64,000 nt of DNA from an uncultured Erysipelotrichaceae bacterium (GTDB taxonomy: Bacteria > Bacillota_I > Bacilli_A > RF39 > UBA660), in NCBI GenBank assembly GCA_902775285.1, contig CACYLI010000003.1, positions 1-64,000 on the forward strand, given 5' to 3'. Within the stretch, counting starts at the first letter, position 1; the number at the start of each line of letters is the position of its first letter. This document shows positions 1 to 7,508 of this stretch, piece after piece. Under the pieces are notes generated by a model. It did no database searches and was not told where the DNA came from. It saw only the letters and a program-made list of their open reading frames with translations. The translations under genes were made by a program, and so were the position numbers.

Positions 1-154
1 CATCTAATACTTCAGTTTCTTGTATTAGCATTGTTTCTTCTGTACTCTTTCTAAATAATTTCATTACATTTGGTAATGCTATTATCATAAGTATTGCAAT
101 TATTGCAACAACTGCAAGTAACTCTACAAGTGTAAATCCTTTTTTATTCTTCAT
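1..154 (-). CDS. Type IV prepilin-like protein, N-terminal part (runs off window)
   Basis: The first 51 codons are present and the gene continues past base 1. The protein starts MKNKKGFTLVELLAVVAIIA, the classic class III prepilin leader: a short basic leader, Gly before Phe as the prepilin peptidase cut site, Glu at mature position 5 and a hydrophobic helix. It is expected to be a pilin or pseudopilin (ComGC-like or a lineage-specific minor pilin) in the membrane. The start is the ATG at 152-154, preceded by a GTAGGTGATT ribosome site. The N-terminus is almost the same as that of the prepilin at 54601-55830, so the genome carries at least two. The ectodomain cannot be judged. Confidence 0.85.
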   Translation of the reverse strand, partial: MKNKKGFTLVELLAVVAIIAILMIIALPNVMKLFRKSTEETMLIQETEVLD

Positions 155-192
155 ATTTAATCACCTACTATATTAAGTATACAAAAAATATA

Positions 193-215
193 AAAAAAAA
201 GAAACATAAAGTTTC
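193..215 (-). terminator. Rho-independent terminator after yqeY
   Basis: On the minus strand a GAAAC/GTTTC stem with a TTTAT loop is followed by nine T residues. It lies at the stop codon of the YqeY-like gene and ends the rpsU-yqeY transcript. Confidence 0.75.
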
Positions 216-664
216 TAATTTAATTTTTCTTTTACAATAGTATTAACAATTTTCATATCAGCTTTACCATTAACTAATGGTTTAAGTTCTTTCATAATAG
301 TTCCCATATCTTTGATTGAAGTTGGCTTTACTTTATCAAATACTTCATCTATTACTTTATTTAATTCTTCATCACTTAATTGTTCGGGTAAATATGTACT
401 TAATAATTCAATTTCTCTATTAAGTCCATCTATTAAATCTTGTCTATTTCCTGCTTTAAATTGTTCAATACTTTCTTTATGAGTTTTTACTTGTTTGCTT
501 ACAACTTCTATTACAACTTCATCACTAGCTTCATGTCTTTCCATTTTATTATCAATAAGATATTTATCTATACCACTTTTTAATAGTCTTAAAGTACTAA
601 CTTTATCTTTATCTTTATTTTTCATGGCTTCAATCATATCTTTTGATATTTTATCGTATAGCAT
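215..664 (-). CDS. yqeY: YqeY / GatB-YqeY domain protein
   Basis: A 149-residue protein with the YqeY layout: an N-terminal helical part (DMIEAMKNKDKDKVSTLRLL) and a C-terminal part related to the tRNA-binding tail of GatB, with the signature ELLSTYLPEQLSDEEL near residues 86-101. The length is normal for the family (about 147-150). It lies 18 bp after rpsU, the gene order seen in many Firmicutes, and has a clear AAAGGAG ribosome site. The molecular role is not settled in the family; a link to tRNA or ribosome function is inferred from the GatB relation. Confidence 0.92.
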   Translation of the reverse strand: MLYDKISKDMIEAMKNKDKDKVSTLRLLKSGIDKYLIDNKMERHEASDEVVIEVVSKQVKTHKESIEQFKAGNRQDLIDGLNREIELLSTYLPEQLSDEELNKVIDEVFDKVKPTSIKDMGTIMKELKPLVNGKADMKIVNTIVKEKLN

Positions 665-682
665 ACTTTACTCCTTTATTAA

Positions 683-877
683 TTAAAAATTTCTTTGTTT
701 ATTATGTTTTTTAGCATTTCTAATAGCTTCTTTTTTAGCTTCTCTTCTAACAATGCCAGGTTTAGAGTATTCTCTTCTCTTTTTCATTTCAGTAGGGACT
801 CCGCTTCTTTGAACTTTCATCTTAAAACGTTTTAATGCACCCTCAACATTTCCGTCTTTAACATCTACGTGTGTCAT
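683..877 (-). CDS. rpsU: Ribosomal protein bS21
   Basis: A 64-residue, very basic protein with the bS21 pattern: VEGALKRFKMKVQRSGVPTE, then REYSKPGIVRREAKKEAIRN and a basic tail. It sits in the small subunit near the anti-Shine-Dalgarno region. The length is a little above the Bacillus form (57). The start follows a GGGAGGG ribosome site. It is first in an operon with yqeY and has its own promoter at 908-936. Confidence 0.96.
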   Translation of the reverse strand: MTHVDVKDGNVEGALKRFKMKVQRSGVPTEMKKRREYSKPGIVRREAKKEAIRNAKKHNKQRNF

Positions 878-907
878 ATTTCTTCCCTCCCTTCATGACT
901 ATAAGTA

Positions 908-936
908 ATTATAGTATAAAATTTGTCAAATTTCAA
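908..936 (-). promoter_or_regulatory. Promoter of rpsU-yqeY
   Basis: On the minus strand TTGAAA (931-936), a 17-nt spacer and TATAAT (908-913). It is about 30 nt before the rpsU start and divergent from the serpin promoter. Confidence 0.7.
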
Positions 937-975
937 GAGAATTATCAATAAAAATATTAAAATAAAAGACAATTA

Positions 976-984
976 TGTTATAAT
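976..984 (+). promoter_or_regulatory. Extended -10 promoter of the serpin gene
   Basis: TGTTATAAT is an extended -10 box (TGn-TATAAT). No good -35 is seen. The predicted transcript start lies just before the AAGGAGAG ribosome site at 993-1000, so the leader is very short. Confidence 0.55.
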
Positions 985-1003
985 CATATTATAAGGAGAG
1001 TTT

Positions 1004-2296
1004 ATGAAAAAGAATTATATTATTATTTTGATAGCAATTATTTTATTATTAGGAGGTGTTATTACAATTAAAATTATGAATAAGAAAGAAGTACCAAAAA
1101 GAATTGATCCAGTTAAATTTGATATAAGCACTGGGAGTGAAACAAATTTTGATTATAAAATGATAAAACAAGCTAGTAGTCATTATGATAAAAATTATAT
1201 GATTAGTCCACTATCTATTGCATATGCTTTATCTATATTAGAAAAAGGTAGTACTGATAATACTAAAACAGAAATTGATAATGCACTTGAAGATTATAAA
1301 TTATTGAATATTGTTAATGTTAAAGATAGAATTAGTCTTGCTAATTTATTATTCATTAATAAAAGATATGAAAGTGATATTAAAAAAACATATATTGATG
1401 AAATAAAAAAAGATTTTGATTCAGATTTAATAATAGATGAATTTAAAACACCAGATAAAGTTAATAATTGGATTAGTGATAAAACATTTGGAATGCTTAA
1501 AGATGTACTAGATAATATTAATCCAAATACTATGTTAGGAATAGCTAATGCTTTAGCAATAGATGTTGAATGGGATAAAAAGTTTGAATGTACAAATACG
1601 CGTAAAGAAGAGTTTACTTTATCTAGTGGAAGAAAAATAGATTCTGCTATTATGCATTCTTCAAATGATGTAAGTTATTTTAAATTAGATAATGCTGAAG
1701 GAATAGTAAAAGATTATAAAATATATAATTATAAAACTGGTGAAAGTTATAATTGGTTTGAAAGTGTTTATGCTAAAGATGATACTATTGCACTTGAATA
1801 TATAGCAATTCTACCAGATAATATAAATGATTTTATTAATAAATTTGATGCAAATACATTAAATAATATTAAATCTAATCTAGTTAGTTCAGACTCTAAA
1901 AGAGATATTAATTTAAGTTTACCTAAATATACATATGATTTTGATTATACTTATTTTAAAAATGATTTAATAAATCTTGGTATTAAAGATGCTTTTGATG
2001 CAGTAAATGCTAGTTTTAAAAACATTTCAGATAAATTAATGTATGTAAGTGATGCAATTCATAAATCTCATATAGAATTAAGTGAGAATGGAACTAAAGC
2101 TGCTGCTGTTACTGTATTTATATTAAAAGATAACGCAATGGCAAGAGAAGAAGAAAAAGAAATAATTAATATTAAATTTAATAAACCATTTATATATTTA
2201 ATTAAAGAAAAGAATTCAAATAATATATGGTTCTTTGGTACTGTATATGAACCTATGAAATTTGAAAACGATAAAATGGAATGTAATGTACAATAA
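1004..2296 (+). CDS. Membrane-anchored serpin (serine/cysteine protease inhibitor)
   Basis: A 430-residue protein. Residues 4-24 form an N-terminal membrane helix without a lipobox Cys, so the inhibitor is probably tethered outside the cell. Serpin landmarks follow: MISPLSIAYALSILEKGS (helix B), NALAIDVEWDKKF, LPKYTYDFDY and LINLGIKDAFD. The reactive-loop hinge is ENGTKAAAVT at 361-370, with Thr at P14 and a run of small residues as in inhibitory serpins. FNKPFIYLI and the C-terminal strand then follow. By hinge spacing P1 falls near Asn377, with Met379 and Arg381 close by; the cleaved bond is uncertain. It is monocistronic. Inhibition of host or rival proteases is inference. Confidence 0.9.
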   Translation: MKKNYIIILIAIILLLGGVITIKIMNKKEVPKRIDPVKFDISTGSETNFDYKMIKQASSHYDKNYMISPLSIAYALSILEKGSTDNTKTEIDNALEDYKLLNIVNVKDRISLANLLFINKRYESDIKKTYIDEIKKDFDSDLIIDEFKTPDKVNNWISDKTFGMLKDVLDNINPNTMLGIANALAIDVEWDKKFECTNTRKEEFTLSSGRKIDSAIMHSSNDVSYFKLDNAEGIVKDYKIYNYKTGESYNWFESVYAKDDTIALEYIAILPDNINDFINKFDANTLNNIKSNLVSSDSKRDINLSLPKYTYDFDYTYFKNDLINLGIKDAFDAVNASFKNISDKLMYVSDAIHKSHIELSENGTKAAAVTVFILKDNAMAREEEKEIINIKFNKPFIYLIKEKNSNNIWFFGTVYEPMKFENDKMECNVQ

Positions 2297-2320
2297 AAAA
2301 TTACCAATTAAGGTAATTTT
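2297..2320. terminator. Bidirectional terminator between serpin and Nudix genes
   Basis: AAAATTACC and GGTAATTTT pair around a short AATTA loop. T-runs lie on both sides, so the hairpin serves both convergent genes. Confidence 0.75.
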
Positions 2321-2707
2321 TTATTTTAATGTTTTAATTAGTTCTTTTTCTCTTAAATCTAAATTATCTATTGAATCGATATCAACAAATCTTATTTCAT
2401 AATAATTACTTTCACTTTGCTTATCTTTTTCTTCTCCACCTAATACTGGTCTACCATTAATAATATTACATAAGAAATAATTAGATATATCATTTTCATA
2501 TTCACTTTTTTTAAGAAACTTAACTATTTCTATATCTACTCCCATTTCTTCTTTTAATTCTCTTTTAACATTTTCTTCTAGTGTTTCATTTTCTTCAAGC
2601 CCACCACCAGGTATAACATAATACTCTTTATTATTTTTTCTTCTAAACATTAATAAAACTTTATTGTCTTCAATTATTATTGCTCTAGAACTAATTCTTT
2701 TATCCAT
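2321..2707 (-). CDS. Nudix hydrolase
   Basis: A 128-residue single-domain protein. The Nudix box is complete: G35, five residues, E41, seven residues, R49-E50-L51, E53-E54, G56-V57. This loop binds the metal and cleaves nucleoside diphosphates linked to another group. The substrate cannot be read from sequence; size and N-terminus resemble MutT/NUDIX housecleaning enzymes. Its first 8 bp overlap the end of the upstream unknown gene (2700-3017), so translation is probably coupled. Confidence 0.9.
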   Translation of the reverse strand: MDKRISSRAIIIEDNKVLLMFRRKNNKEYYVIPGGGLEENETLEENVKRELKEEMGVDIEIVKFLKKSEYENDISNYFLCNIINGRPVLGGEEKDKQSESNYYEIRFVDIDSIDNLDLREKELIKTLK

Positions 2708-3017
2708 TTTTTCTCCTTACTAAATTTAATCTTTCTTGATTTAATTCATTCATCATTTCAATATAAGCATAGCTAGGATTAGTATTAGACAAATATATAG
2801 CATAGAATAACCATTCATATTCATGATATAAGTCTATATTTTCATATTCTAGAGATTTAAACTTTTTATAGTTTTCTTTTGTCAAAATAGTATTAAAAAC
2901 CATATTGTTAAAATCTATTAAATTAAAACTAGCAAGTTCACTATCTGAATTATATTTAGAATTCATCCAGTCATATCCATTAGGCTTATAAATAGTATTC
3001 ATTTCTTCTTTTGTCAT
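2700..3017 (-). CDS. Small conserved-looking protein, function unknown
   Basis: A 105-residue protein that I do not recognise. It is acidic and rich in aromatic residues (MTKEEMNTIYKPNGYDWMNS, later YHEYEWLFYAIYLSNTNPSY), with no signal peptide or membrane helix, and looks mainly helical. The ATG at 3015-3017 is chosen because AAAGGAGGAG lies 5 nt upstream; an open frame extends 19 codons further up but has no ribosome site. It is first in a two-gene operon with the Nudix hydrolase, with an 8-bp overlap and its own promoter. Confidence 0.7.
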   Translation of the reverse strand: MTKEEMNTIYKPNGYDWMNSKYNSDSELASFNLIDFNNMVFNTILTKENYKKFKSLEYENIDLYHEYEWLFYAIYLSNTNPSYAYIEMMNELNQERLNLVRRKNG

Positions 3018-3045
3018 TAATACTCCTCCTTTCAAAGTATTTAAT

Positions 3046-3074
3046 ATTATATCAAAAAATAAAAAAAGAGTCAA
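3046..3074 (-). promoter_or_regulatory. Promoter of the unknown/Nudix operon, inside the tsf terminator
   Basis: On the minus strand TTGACT (3069-3074), exactly 17 nt, and TATAAT (3046-3051). The -35 box is formed by the descending arm of the tsf terminator hairpin, so one stretch ends tsf and starts the next operon. Confidence 0.75.
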
Positions 3075-3083
3075 AAGACTCTT
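3066..3083 (-). terminator. Terminator of rpsB-tsf
   Basis: An AAGAGTC/GACTCTT stem with a four-base loop, followed on the minus strand by a run of seven T. The hairpin overlaps the last codons of tsf. Confidence 0.85.
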
Positions 3084-3954
3084 ATTTTATTTGACTCATT
3101 ACTTCTTCAGCAAAGTTATCATTTCTCTTTTCCATACCTTCGCCTACTTCATATTTAACAAGTTTTACTAAACTACATTTATTATTTTCTAAATATTGTT
3201 TTACTTTCATACTAGAATCTTTAATAAATGCTTGTTCAACCAAAACAGTTTCTTCATAGAATTTTCTAATTCTACCTTCTACTATTTTATCAGCAAATTC
3301 AGGTTTACTTCCTTCATTTAAAACTTGTTCTTTAATTACAGATTTTTCATGTTCTAAATCAGAAGATGGAACACTATCAATTGTAGTATATAGTGGTCTC
3401 ATAGCTGCAGCTTGCATAGCAACATCTTTAGCTACTTCTTCATTGTCTCCTTCTACTACTACTAATGAAGCAATTTTTCCACCCATATGAAGGTAAGTTC
3501 CAAATACTTCACTTGATTTCTTAGTTATTTTTTCAAATCTTCTTAAACTAATTTTTTCACCAATTTTAGCAGTAGCATTAACAATTAAATCATTAACTGT
3601 ATCACTACCAACTTTTAATTCTAAAGCTTCTTCCATAGTTTTAGCTTTACTATCTAAAATAGCATTTCCTATTTTATCAAGTAATTCTTTGAATTCAGCA
3701 TTTTTAGCTACAAAATCAGTTTCAGAGTTTAATTCTAAAACAACTGCATCATTTTTCTTAGTATAAAAATTTGCAAGACCTTCAGCTGCGATTCTTTCAG
3801 CTTTTTTAGCAGCTTTAGAAATACCTTTTTCTCTTAAATAATCGATTGCTTTGTCCATATCTCCATTACTTTCAACAAGGGCTTTTTTACAATCCATCAT
3901 TCCAGCTCCAGTTCTTTCTCTTAAGTCTTTAACCATACTAGCACTAATTTCCAT
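3082..3954 (-). CDS. tsf: Elongation factor Ts
   Basis: A 290-residue protein, standard length. The N-terminal UBA-like part has LRERTGAGMMDCKKAL, and the EF-Tu-contacting core has the invariant SETDFVAKN motif. EF-Ts is the nucleotide exchange factor that recycles EF-Tu. It follows rpsB by 12 bp, the near-universal bacterial order. A TAGGAGGAAAG ribosome site precedes the ATG. Confidence 0.98.
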   Translation of the reverse strand: MEISASMVKDLRERTGAGMMDCKKALVESNGDMDKAIDYLREKGISKAAKKAERIAAEGLANFYTKKNDAVVLELNSETDFVAKNAEFKELLDKIGNAILDSKAKTMEEALELKVGSDTVNDLIVNATAKIGEKISLRRFEKITKKSSEVFGTYLHMGGKIASLVVVEGDNEEVAKDVAMQAAAMRPLYTTIDSVPSSDLEHEKSVIKEQVLNEGSKPEFADKIVEGRIRKFYEETVLVEQAFIKDSSMKVKQYLENNKCSLVKLVKYEVGEGMEKRNDNFAEEVMSQIK

Positions 3955-3966
3955 ATTACTTTCCTC

Positions 3967-4920
3967 CTAATTTAATGATGAAATAAGTTCATCTTTTTTC
4001 ATAGTAGAATAACCAGCAATACCTTTTTCTTTAGCAAGTTTCTTAAGTTCAGCAACTGTTAATTTAGAGTAATCTGTTTTTTCTTCTTTTTTAGTTTCTT
4101 TCTTAGTTTCTTTTTTTGCAGGTTTTTCTTCTTTTTTATCTTCTTCACTAAAATCATCAAGTTCAACTACTTTAGTTTCAACTTTGATATCTTTAGCATT
4201 TTTAGTATTTTCATCTTCTGTAACATAATCTACTAATTCTAGTCCATTACATTCACATACAGCATTAGCTAAAACACCTAAAACAACTTTAACACTTCTA
4301 ACAGCATCATCATTAGCTGGAATAACAAAGTCTACATCATCTGGATCACAGTTAGTATCAACAATTCCAAATACTGGAATATTTAATTTTCTTGCTTCTT
4401 TAATAGCATTAATTTCTACTCTAGGATCTACTACAATGATTGCTTTTGGAAGACTTTCCATTCCTCTAATTCCACAAAGAAGTTTATTTAGTCTATCATA
4501 TTCTTTTTGAATCTTAGCAACTTCTTTTTTAGGAAGTAATTCGAATTTTCCACTTTCTTCCATTTTTTCAATTTGAACTAGTCTTTTAACTCTTTCTCTA
4601 ATTGTTCTGAAATTAGTTAAAGTTCCTCCTAGCCATCTTTCAGTTACATAAAAACTATTACATCTTGTTGCTTCTTCGATACTTGCTTCTTTAGCTTGTT
4701 TCTTAGTACCAACAAATAGAACCTTACCACCATTTTCACATGCTTTAAGAAGTTCAGCGTAAGCTTCTTCTATTTTTTCAACAGTTTTTTGTAAATCAAT
4801 AATATGAATGTCATCTCTTGTAGTAAAAATGTATTCCTTCATTTTAGGATTCCATCTTTTAGCTTGATGTCCAAAGTGTACACCTGCTTCTAATAAATAA
4901 CTTTTTGCAATTACTGCCAT
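3967..4920 (-). CDS. rpsB: Ribosomal protein uS2 with a C-terminal SAP-like extension
   Basis: A 317-residue protein. The first 235 or so residues are ordinary uS2 ([58 protein letters not shown]). They are followed by an acidic stretch, a Lys/Glu linker rich in KKETKKE, and a final block of about 38 residues, [20 protein letters not shown] plus [10 protein letters not shown]. That block fits a SAP or Rho-N-like helix-extended-loop-helix. Usual uS2 is 230-260 residues. The tail may touch nucleic acid; that is inference. Confidence 0.96.
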   Translation of the reverse strand: MAVIAKSYLLEAGVHFGHQAKRWNPKMKEYIFTTRDDIHIIDLQKTVEKIEEAYAELLKACENGGKVLFVGTKKQAKEASIEEATRCNSFYVTERWLGGTLTNFRTIRERVKRLVQIEKMEESGKFELLPKKEVAKIQKEYDRLNKLLCGIRGMESLPKAIIVVDPRVEINAIKEARKLNIPVFGIVDTNCDPDDVDFVIPANDDAVRSVKVVLGVLANAVCECNGLELVDYVTEDENTKNAKDIKVETKVVELDDFSEEDKKEEKPAKKETKKETKKEEKTDYSKLTVAELKKLAKEKGIAGYSTMKKDELISSLN

Positions 4921-4960
4921 ATATCTCTCTCCTTTCGTTAATTCTTCTGCTTATCTTTAA

Positions 4961-5003
4961 ATTAATATTCACTTAAAACTATTTTAAGCACTAGAATATT
5001 AAA
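4961..5003 (-). promoter_or_regulatory. Hairpin in the rpsB leader RNA
   Basis: The leader of about 120 nt holds a nested inverted repeat. The inner stem is CTTAAAA/TTTTAAG with a 3-nt loop. The outer stem is AATATTC/GAATATT with a one-sided bulge. It lacks a T-run and so is not a terminator. Many ribosomal protein genes are self-regulated through such leaders; binding of S2 here is inference. Confidence 0.5.
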
Positions 5004-5075
5004 TCAATAAGCATGTTTTTTTTCTTAAAGCCAACTTATTTTAACATAATTTTCTGCAAAAAAAAAGAGTTTTAT

Positions 5076-5486
5076 TTAAAAAAAGCATGTTGTATCAAAT
5101 TTAAATATATCTCCTATTAATTTTACTATACTTGGTAGTATAAATATAATTGCAAGTATTATTGCCATTGAAACGAGAGTTTTACTAGCTTTCTTAAGTC
5201 CATCTGCATCTTTTGATATAATAGCTGGTATTAATTTTATCATTCCATTTACTATAGCTATTATTGCTCCTAATATTTGAATTACCTTAATTGATGCTTT
5301 AACTATTTTAGTTAAATTAGACCCTAGTATTTCACTACATGTATTTGTTTTATTATTAAAATCTATTTGAGGTGCTTCTGGTGCATTACTTGAAGCTATT
5401 TTATAATTATTATAAGCAAGTATTTCTTGAGCACTAACAAAAAACACAAAAAAAACAACTAATATAATATATAATATTTTTTTCAT
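5076..5486 (-). CDS. Small secreted/membrane protein with VirB2-like two-helix module
   Basis: A 136-residue protein with an N-terminal signal or anchor helix (residues 1-24). After a short spacer come TCSEILGSNLTKIVKASIKV, a hydrophobic helix, the turn IPAIISKDADGLKKASK, a second helix and a final FDTTC. Size and topology (signal, two membrane helices around a basic turn) resemble VirB2/TrbC pilins, but this is only a fold-level likeness. The two Cys bracketing the module could form a disulfide. The ATG at 5484-5486 is chosen for its GGGGGA ribosome site. The next gene upstream carries the same module, so the two are paralogous. Confidence 0.75.
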   Translation of the reverse strand: MKKILYIILVVFFVFFVSAQEILAYNNYKIASSNAPEAPQIDFNNKTNTCSEILGSNLTKIVKASIKVIQILGAIIAIVNGMIKLIPAIISKDADGLKKASKTLVSMAIILAIIFILPSIVKLIGDIFKFDTTCFF

Positions 5487-5500
5487 AAAATCCCCCAAAT

Positions 5501-5530
5501 AAAAAGTATGCATATTATAGCATACATTTT
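5501..5530 (-). terminator. Terminator between the two module-sharing genes
   Basis: GTATGC/GCATAC pairs around the loop TATAATAT and is followed by TTTTTATTT on the minus strand. The loop itself has a TATAAT sequence, so it might also be a -10 box for the small gene downstream. Confidence 0.65.
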
Positions 5531-6852
5531 TAAACTATGCAAGATACATCAAATTTAAAGATTTTTCCTATTAAATTTAATACTGTTGGAAATAAGAATA
5601 TAATTGCAAGTATTATTGCCATCATAACTAAATCTTTACTAGCTTTCTTAAGTCCATCTGCATCTTTTGACATAATAGCTGGTATTAATTTTATCATTCC
5701 ATTTACAATAGCTATTATTGCTCCTAATATTTGTAATACTTTTATAGAACCTTTTACTACTTTTGTTAAATTTGTTCCTAAAATACTAGCACAATCATTA
5801 TTTTGATTAAAATCTAAATTAGGTACATTAGGAGCAGTTCCTCTACCTGTGGTTCTAAAATTATTTAAAGTTGATTGTTGATTATCTAGTTCACTACTAA
5901 CAGCATCACTTACTTGATCTTTTAATTCTTCTTCTTTCTTTTTAGCTTCTTCTGTATTAGAATTATCAGCTAAACAGCTAACAAGACTACTATTATTTGG
6001 AATTGCTTCTTCAAATAATGCTCTATCAGATTTTGATGGATTTTTTTCCTTTAAAACTACATATTTAATAAAATCTTGAGAATTTAGACCTGAACATTTC
6101 TGTTTTAAATGACAGAATAACGCAGCATTAGATATTGTATTGCCTTGTTTTATATATGTTACAAGTTCAGATTTAACTTTTTCAAATAAATCATTTGAAA
6201 ATCCAGTACTATTTTGTTTAATGCATTCACTAGCATATGTACTAGCAGCATCAGAAGAACTATTACTACAAAAACTTTCAGATAAAAATTTTTTTTCTAA
6301 ACATGTTTTCATTTTACCCAAAGTTTCGTTATCAACTGTTACTTCTCCTAAATTAGTTTCATCTACCCAATTATATGTTCCAGGATTTGAATAAGCAAAA
6401 TTAACATTTTGTAAATTATTGCTATCTAAACTAACATAAAAATATGGAGCACAACCACTATTTTCATCTAAACTACTTGGAACAGTAATAAATAATCTAT
6501 CACTATTCTTTTTTATAAGTATACCTGGATTTTTAGAATTATTAGGTGTAAATGCTTTATATTCTTGATAACATTTTTTTCCATTATCATGATATGCTGT
6601 ATAAAAATATCCTTTTTTAGCAGATGAATAATAACAAAGTCCATGAATTTTAACTTTTTGATCTTTTAATAAATAATCATGTTCATATACTTTTAATGGC
6701 TTTAAAGACGTATTTTTGCAACTTGAAGTACCTACACTAAAATTACAAACTTGATTAGAAAAATCTATTCCATCACAATTATCAGCATATACTTTATTAG
6801 TAAAAATTATAAAACTAAACATAATAAAAATATATATAAATAATTTTCTCAT
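5530..6852 (-). CDS. Cys-rich secreted protein with the same C-terminal two-helix module
   Basis: A 440-residue protein. Signal peptide 1-23 (cut after VYA), then an extracellular part of about 300 residues with some 14 Cys (ADNCDGIDFSNQVCNFS, GLCYYSS, SGCAPYF, SSSDAASTYASECIKQ), a Lys/Glu coiled stretch near 300-320, then the module DCASILGTNLTKVVKGSIKV to FDVSC in the last 88 residues. That module is nearly identical to the small protein downstream. I do not recognise the ectodomain. If the module acts as a pilin-like subunit or membrane anchor, this could be a capped or adhesive version; that is inference. Confidence 0.75.
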   Translation of the reverse strand: MRKLFIYIFIMFSFIIFTNKVYADNCDGIDFSNQVCNFSVGTSSCKNTSLKPLKVYEHDYLLKDQKVKIHGLCYYSSAKKGYFYTAYHDNGKKCYQEYKAFTPNNSKNPGILIKKNSDRLFITVPSSLDENSGCAPYFYVSLDSNNLQNVNFAYSNPGTYNWVDETNLGEVTVDNETLGKMKTCLEKKFLSESFCSNSSSDAASTYASECIKQNSTGFSNDLFEKVKSELVTYIKQGNTISNAALFCHLKQKCSGLNSQDFIKYVVLKEKNPSKSDRALFEEAIPNNSSLVSCLADNSNTEEAKKKEEELKDQVSDAVSSELDNQQSTLNNFRTTGRGTAPNVPNLDFNQNNDCASILGTNLTKVVKGSIKVLQILGAIIAIVNGMIKLIPAIMSKDADGLKKASKDLVMMAIILAIIFLFPTVLNLIGKIFKFDVSCIV

Positions 6853-6978
6853 TTTATTACCTACTTTCTATTAATAATAATAACATAATTATCATAAAAT
6901 AAAAATATACTTTACAACAAATTTTTACTATTAATGGAATTTTTATTATAAATATAGTATAATGATAATGGTGATTTT

Positions 6979-7506
6979 ATGTCAAATGCGACATACAAAA
7001 ATAGAGGTATGTTTCTTGAGAATATTATTAATGAATCTAATACTTATTATAATAGTATAGATAAATCATTAATATATAAGAAGCCTACACCTATTAAAGT
7101 ACTAAATGTTAGTTATCCAAATAATAAATCACATCTAATTGATAAAGCTGTATATTCTAGTATATCTACTCTTGATTATAATGGAATATATAGAGAAAAA
7201 TATATTGAGTTTGATGCTAAAGAATGTCATAATAAAACATCTTTTCCATTATCTAATATTAAATTTCATCAATTAGAACATATGAAAAAAGTAATTAAAC
7301 AAAGAGGAATTGTATTTTTAATAATATTTATGAATAATAATTTTTATCTATTAAAAGGTGAAGATATCATAGAATTTATAAATACAAGTGATAGAAAATC
7401 TATAGAATTTGAATATTTAGAAAGTAAAGGATATAAAATTAAAGAAAGTTATACCCCAAGGCTTAAATATTTAGATGCTGTAGATGAAGCATATTTTAAG
7501 GAGTAA
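6979..7506 (+). CDS. recU: Holliday junction resolvase RecU
   Basis: A 175-residue protein, shorter than Bacillus RecU (about 200). It has the family start YKNRGMFLENIINESN and the catalytic core STLDYNG with D66 then IEFDAKE with D79 and K81, the pattern of this restriction-endonuclease-like fold. RecU cuts four-way junctions in recombination and repair. It is 2 bp from the penicillin-binding protein gene, the conserved recU-ponA pair of Firmicutes. A TATAAT box lies at 6958-6963, 15 nt before the start. Confidence 0.94.
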   Translation: MSNATYKNRGMFLENIINESNTYYNSIDKSLIYKKPTPIKVLNVSYPNNKSHLIDKAVYSSISTLDYNGIYREKYIEFDAKECHNKTSFPLSNIKFHQLEHMKKVIKQRGIVFLIIFMNNNFYLLKGEDIIEFINTSDRKSIEFEYLESKGYKIKESYTPRLKYLDAVDEAYFKE

Positions 7507-7508
7507 AT

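Noticed and set aside
5055-5090. Terminator of the gene at 5076
   Set aside because: T-rich on the minus strand, but I find no convincing stem.
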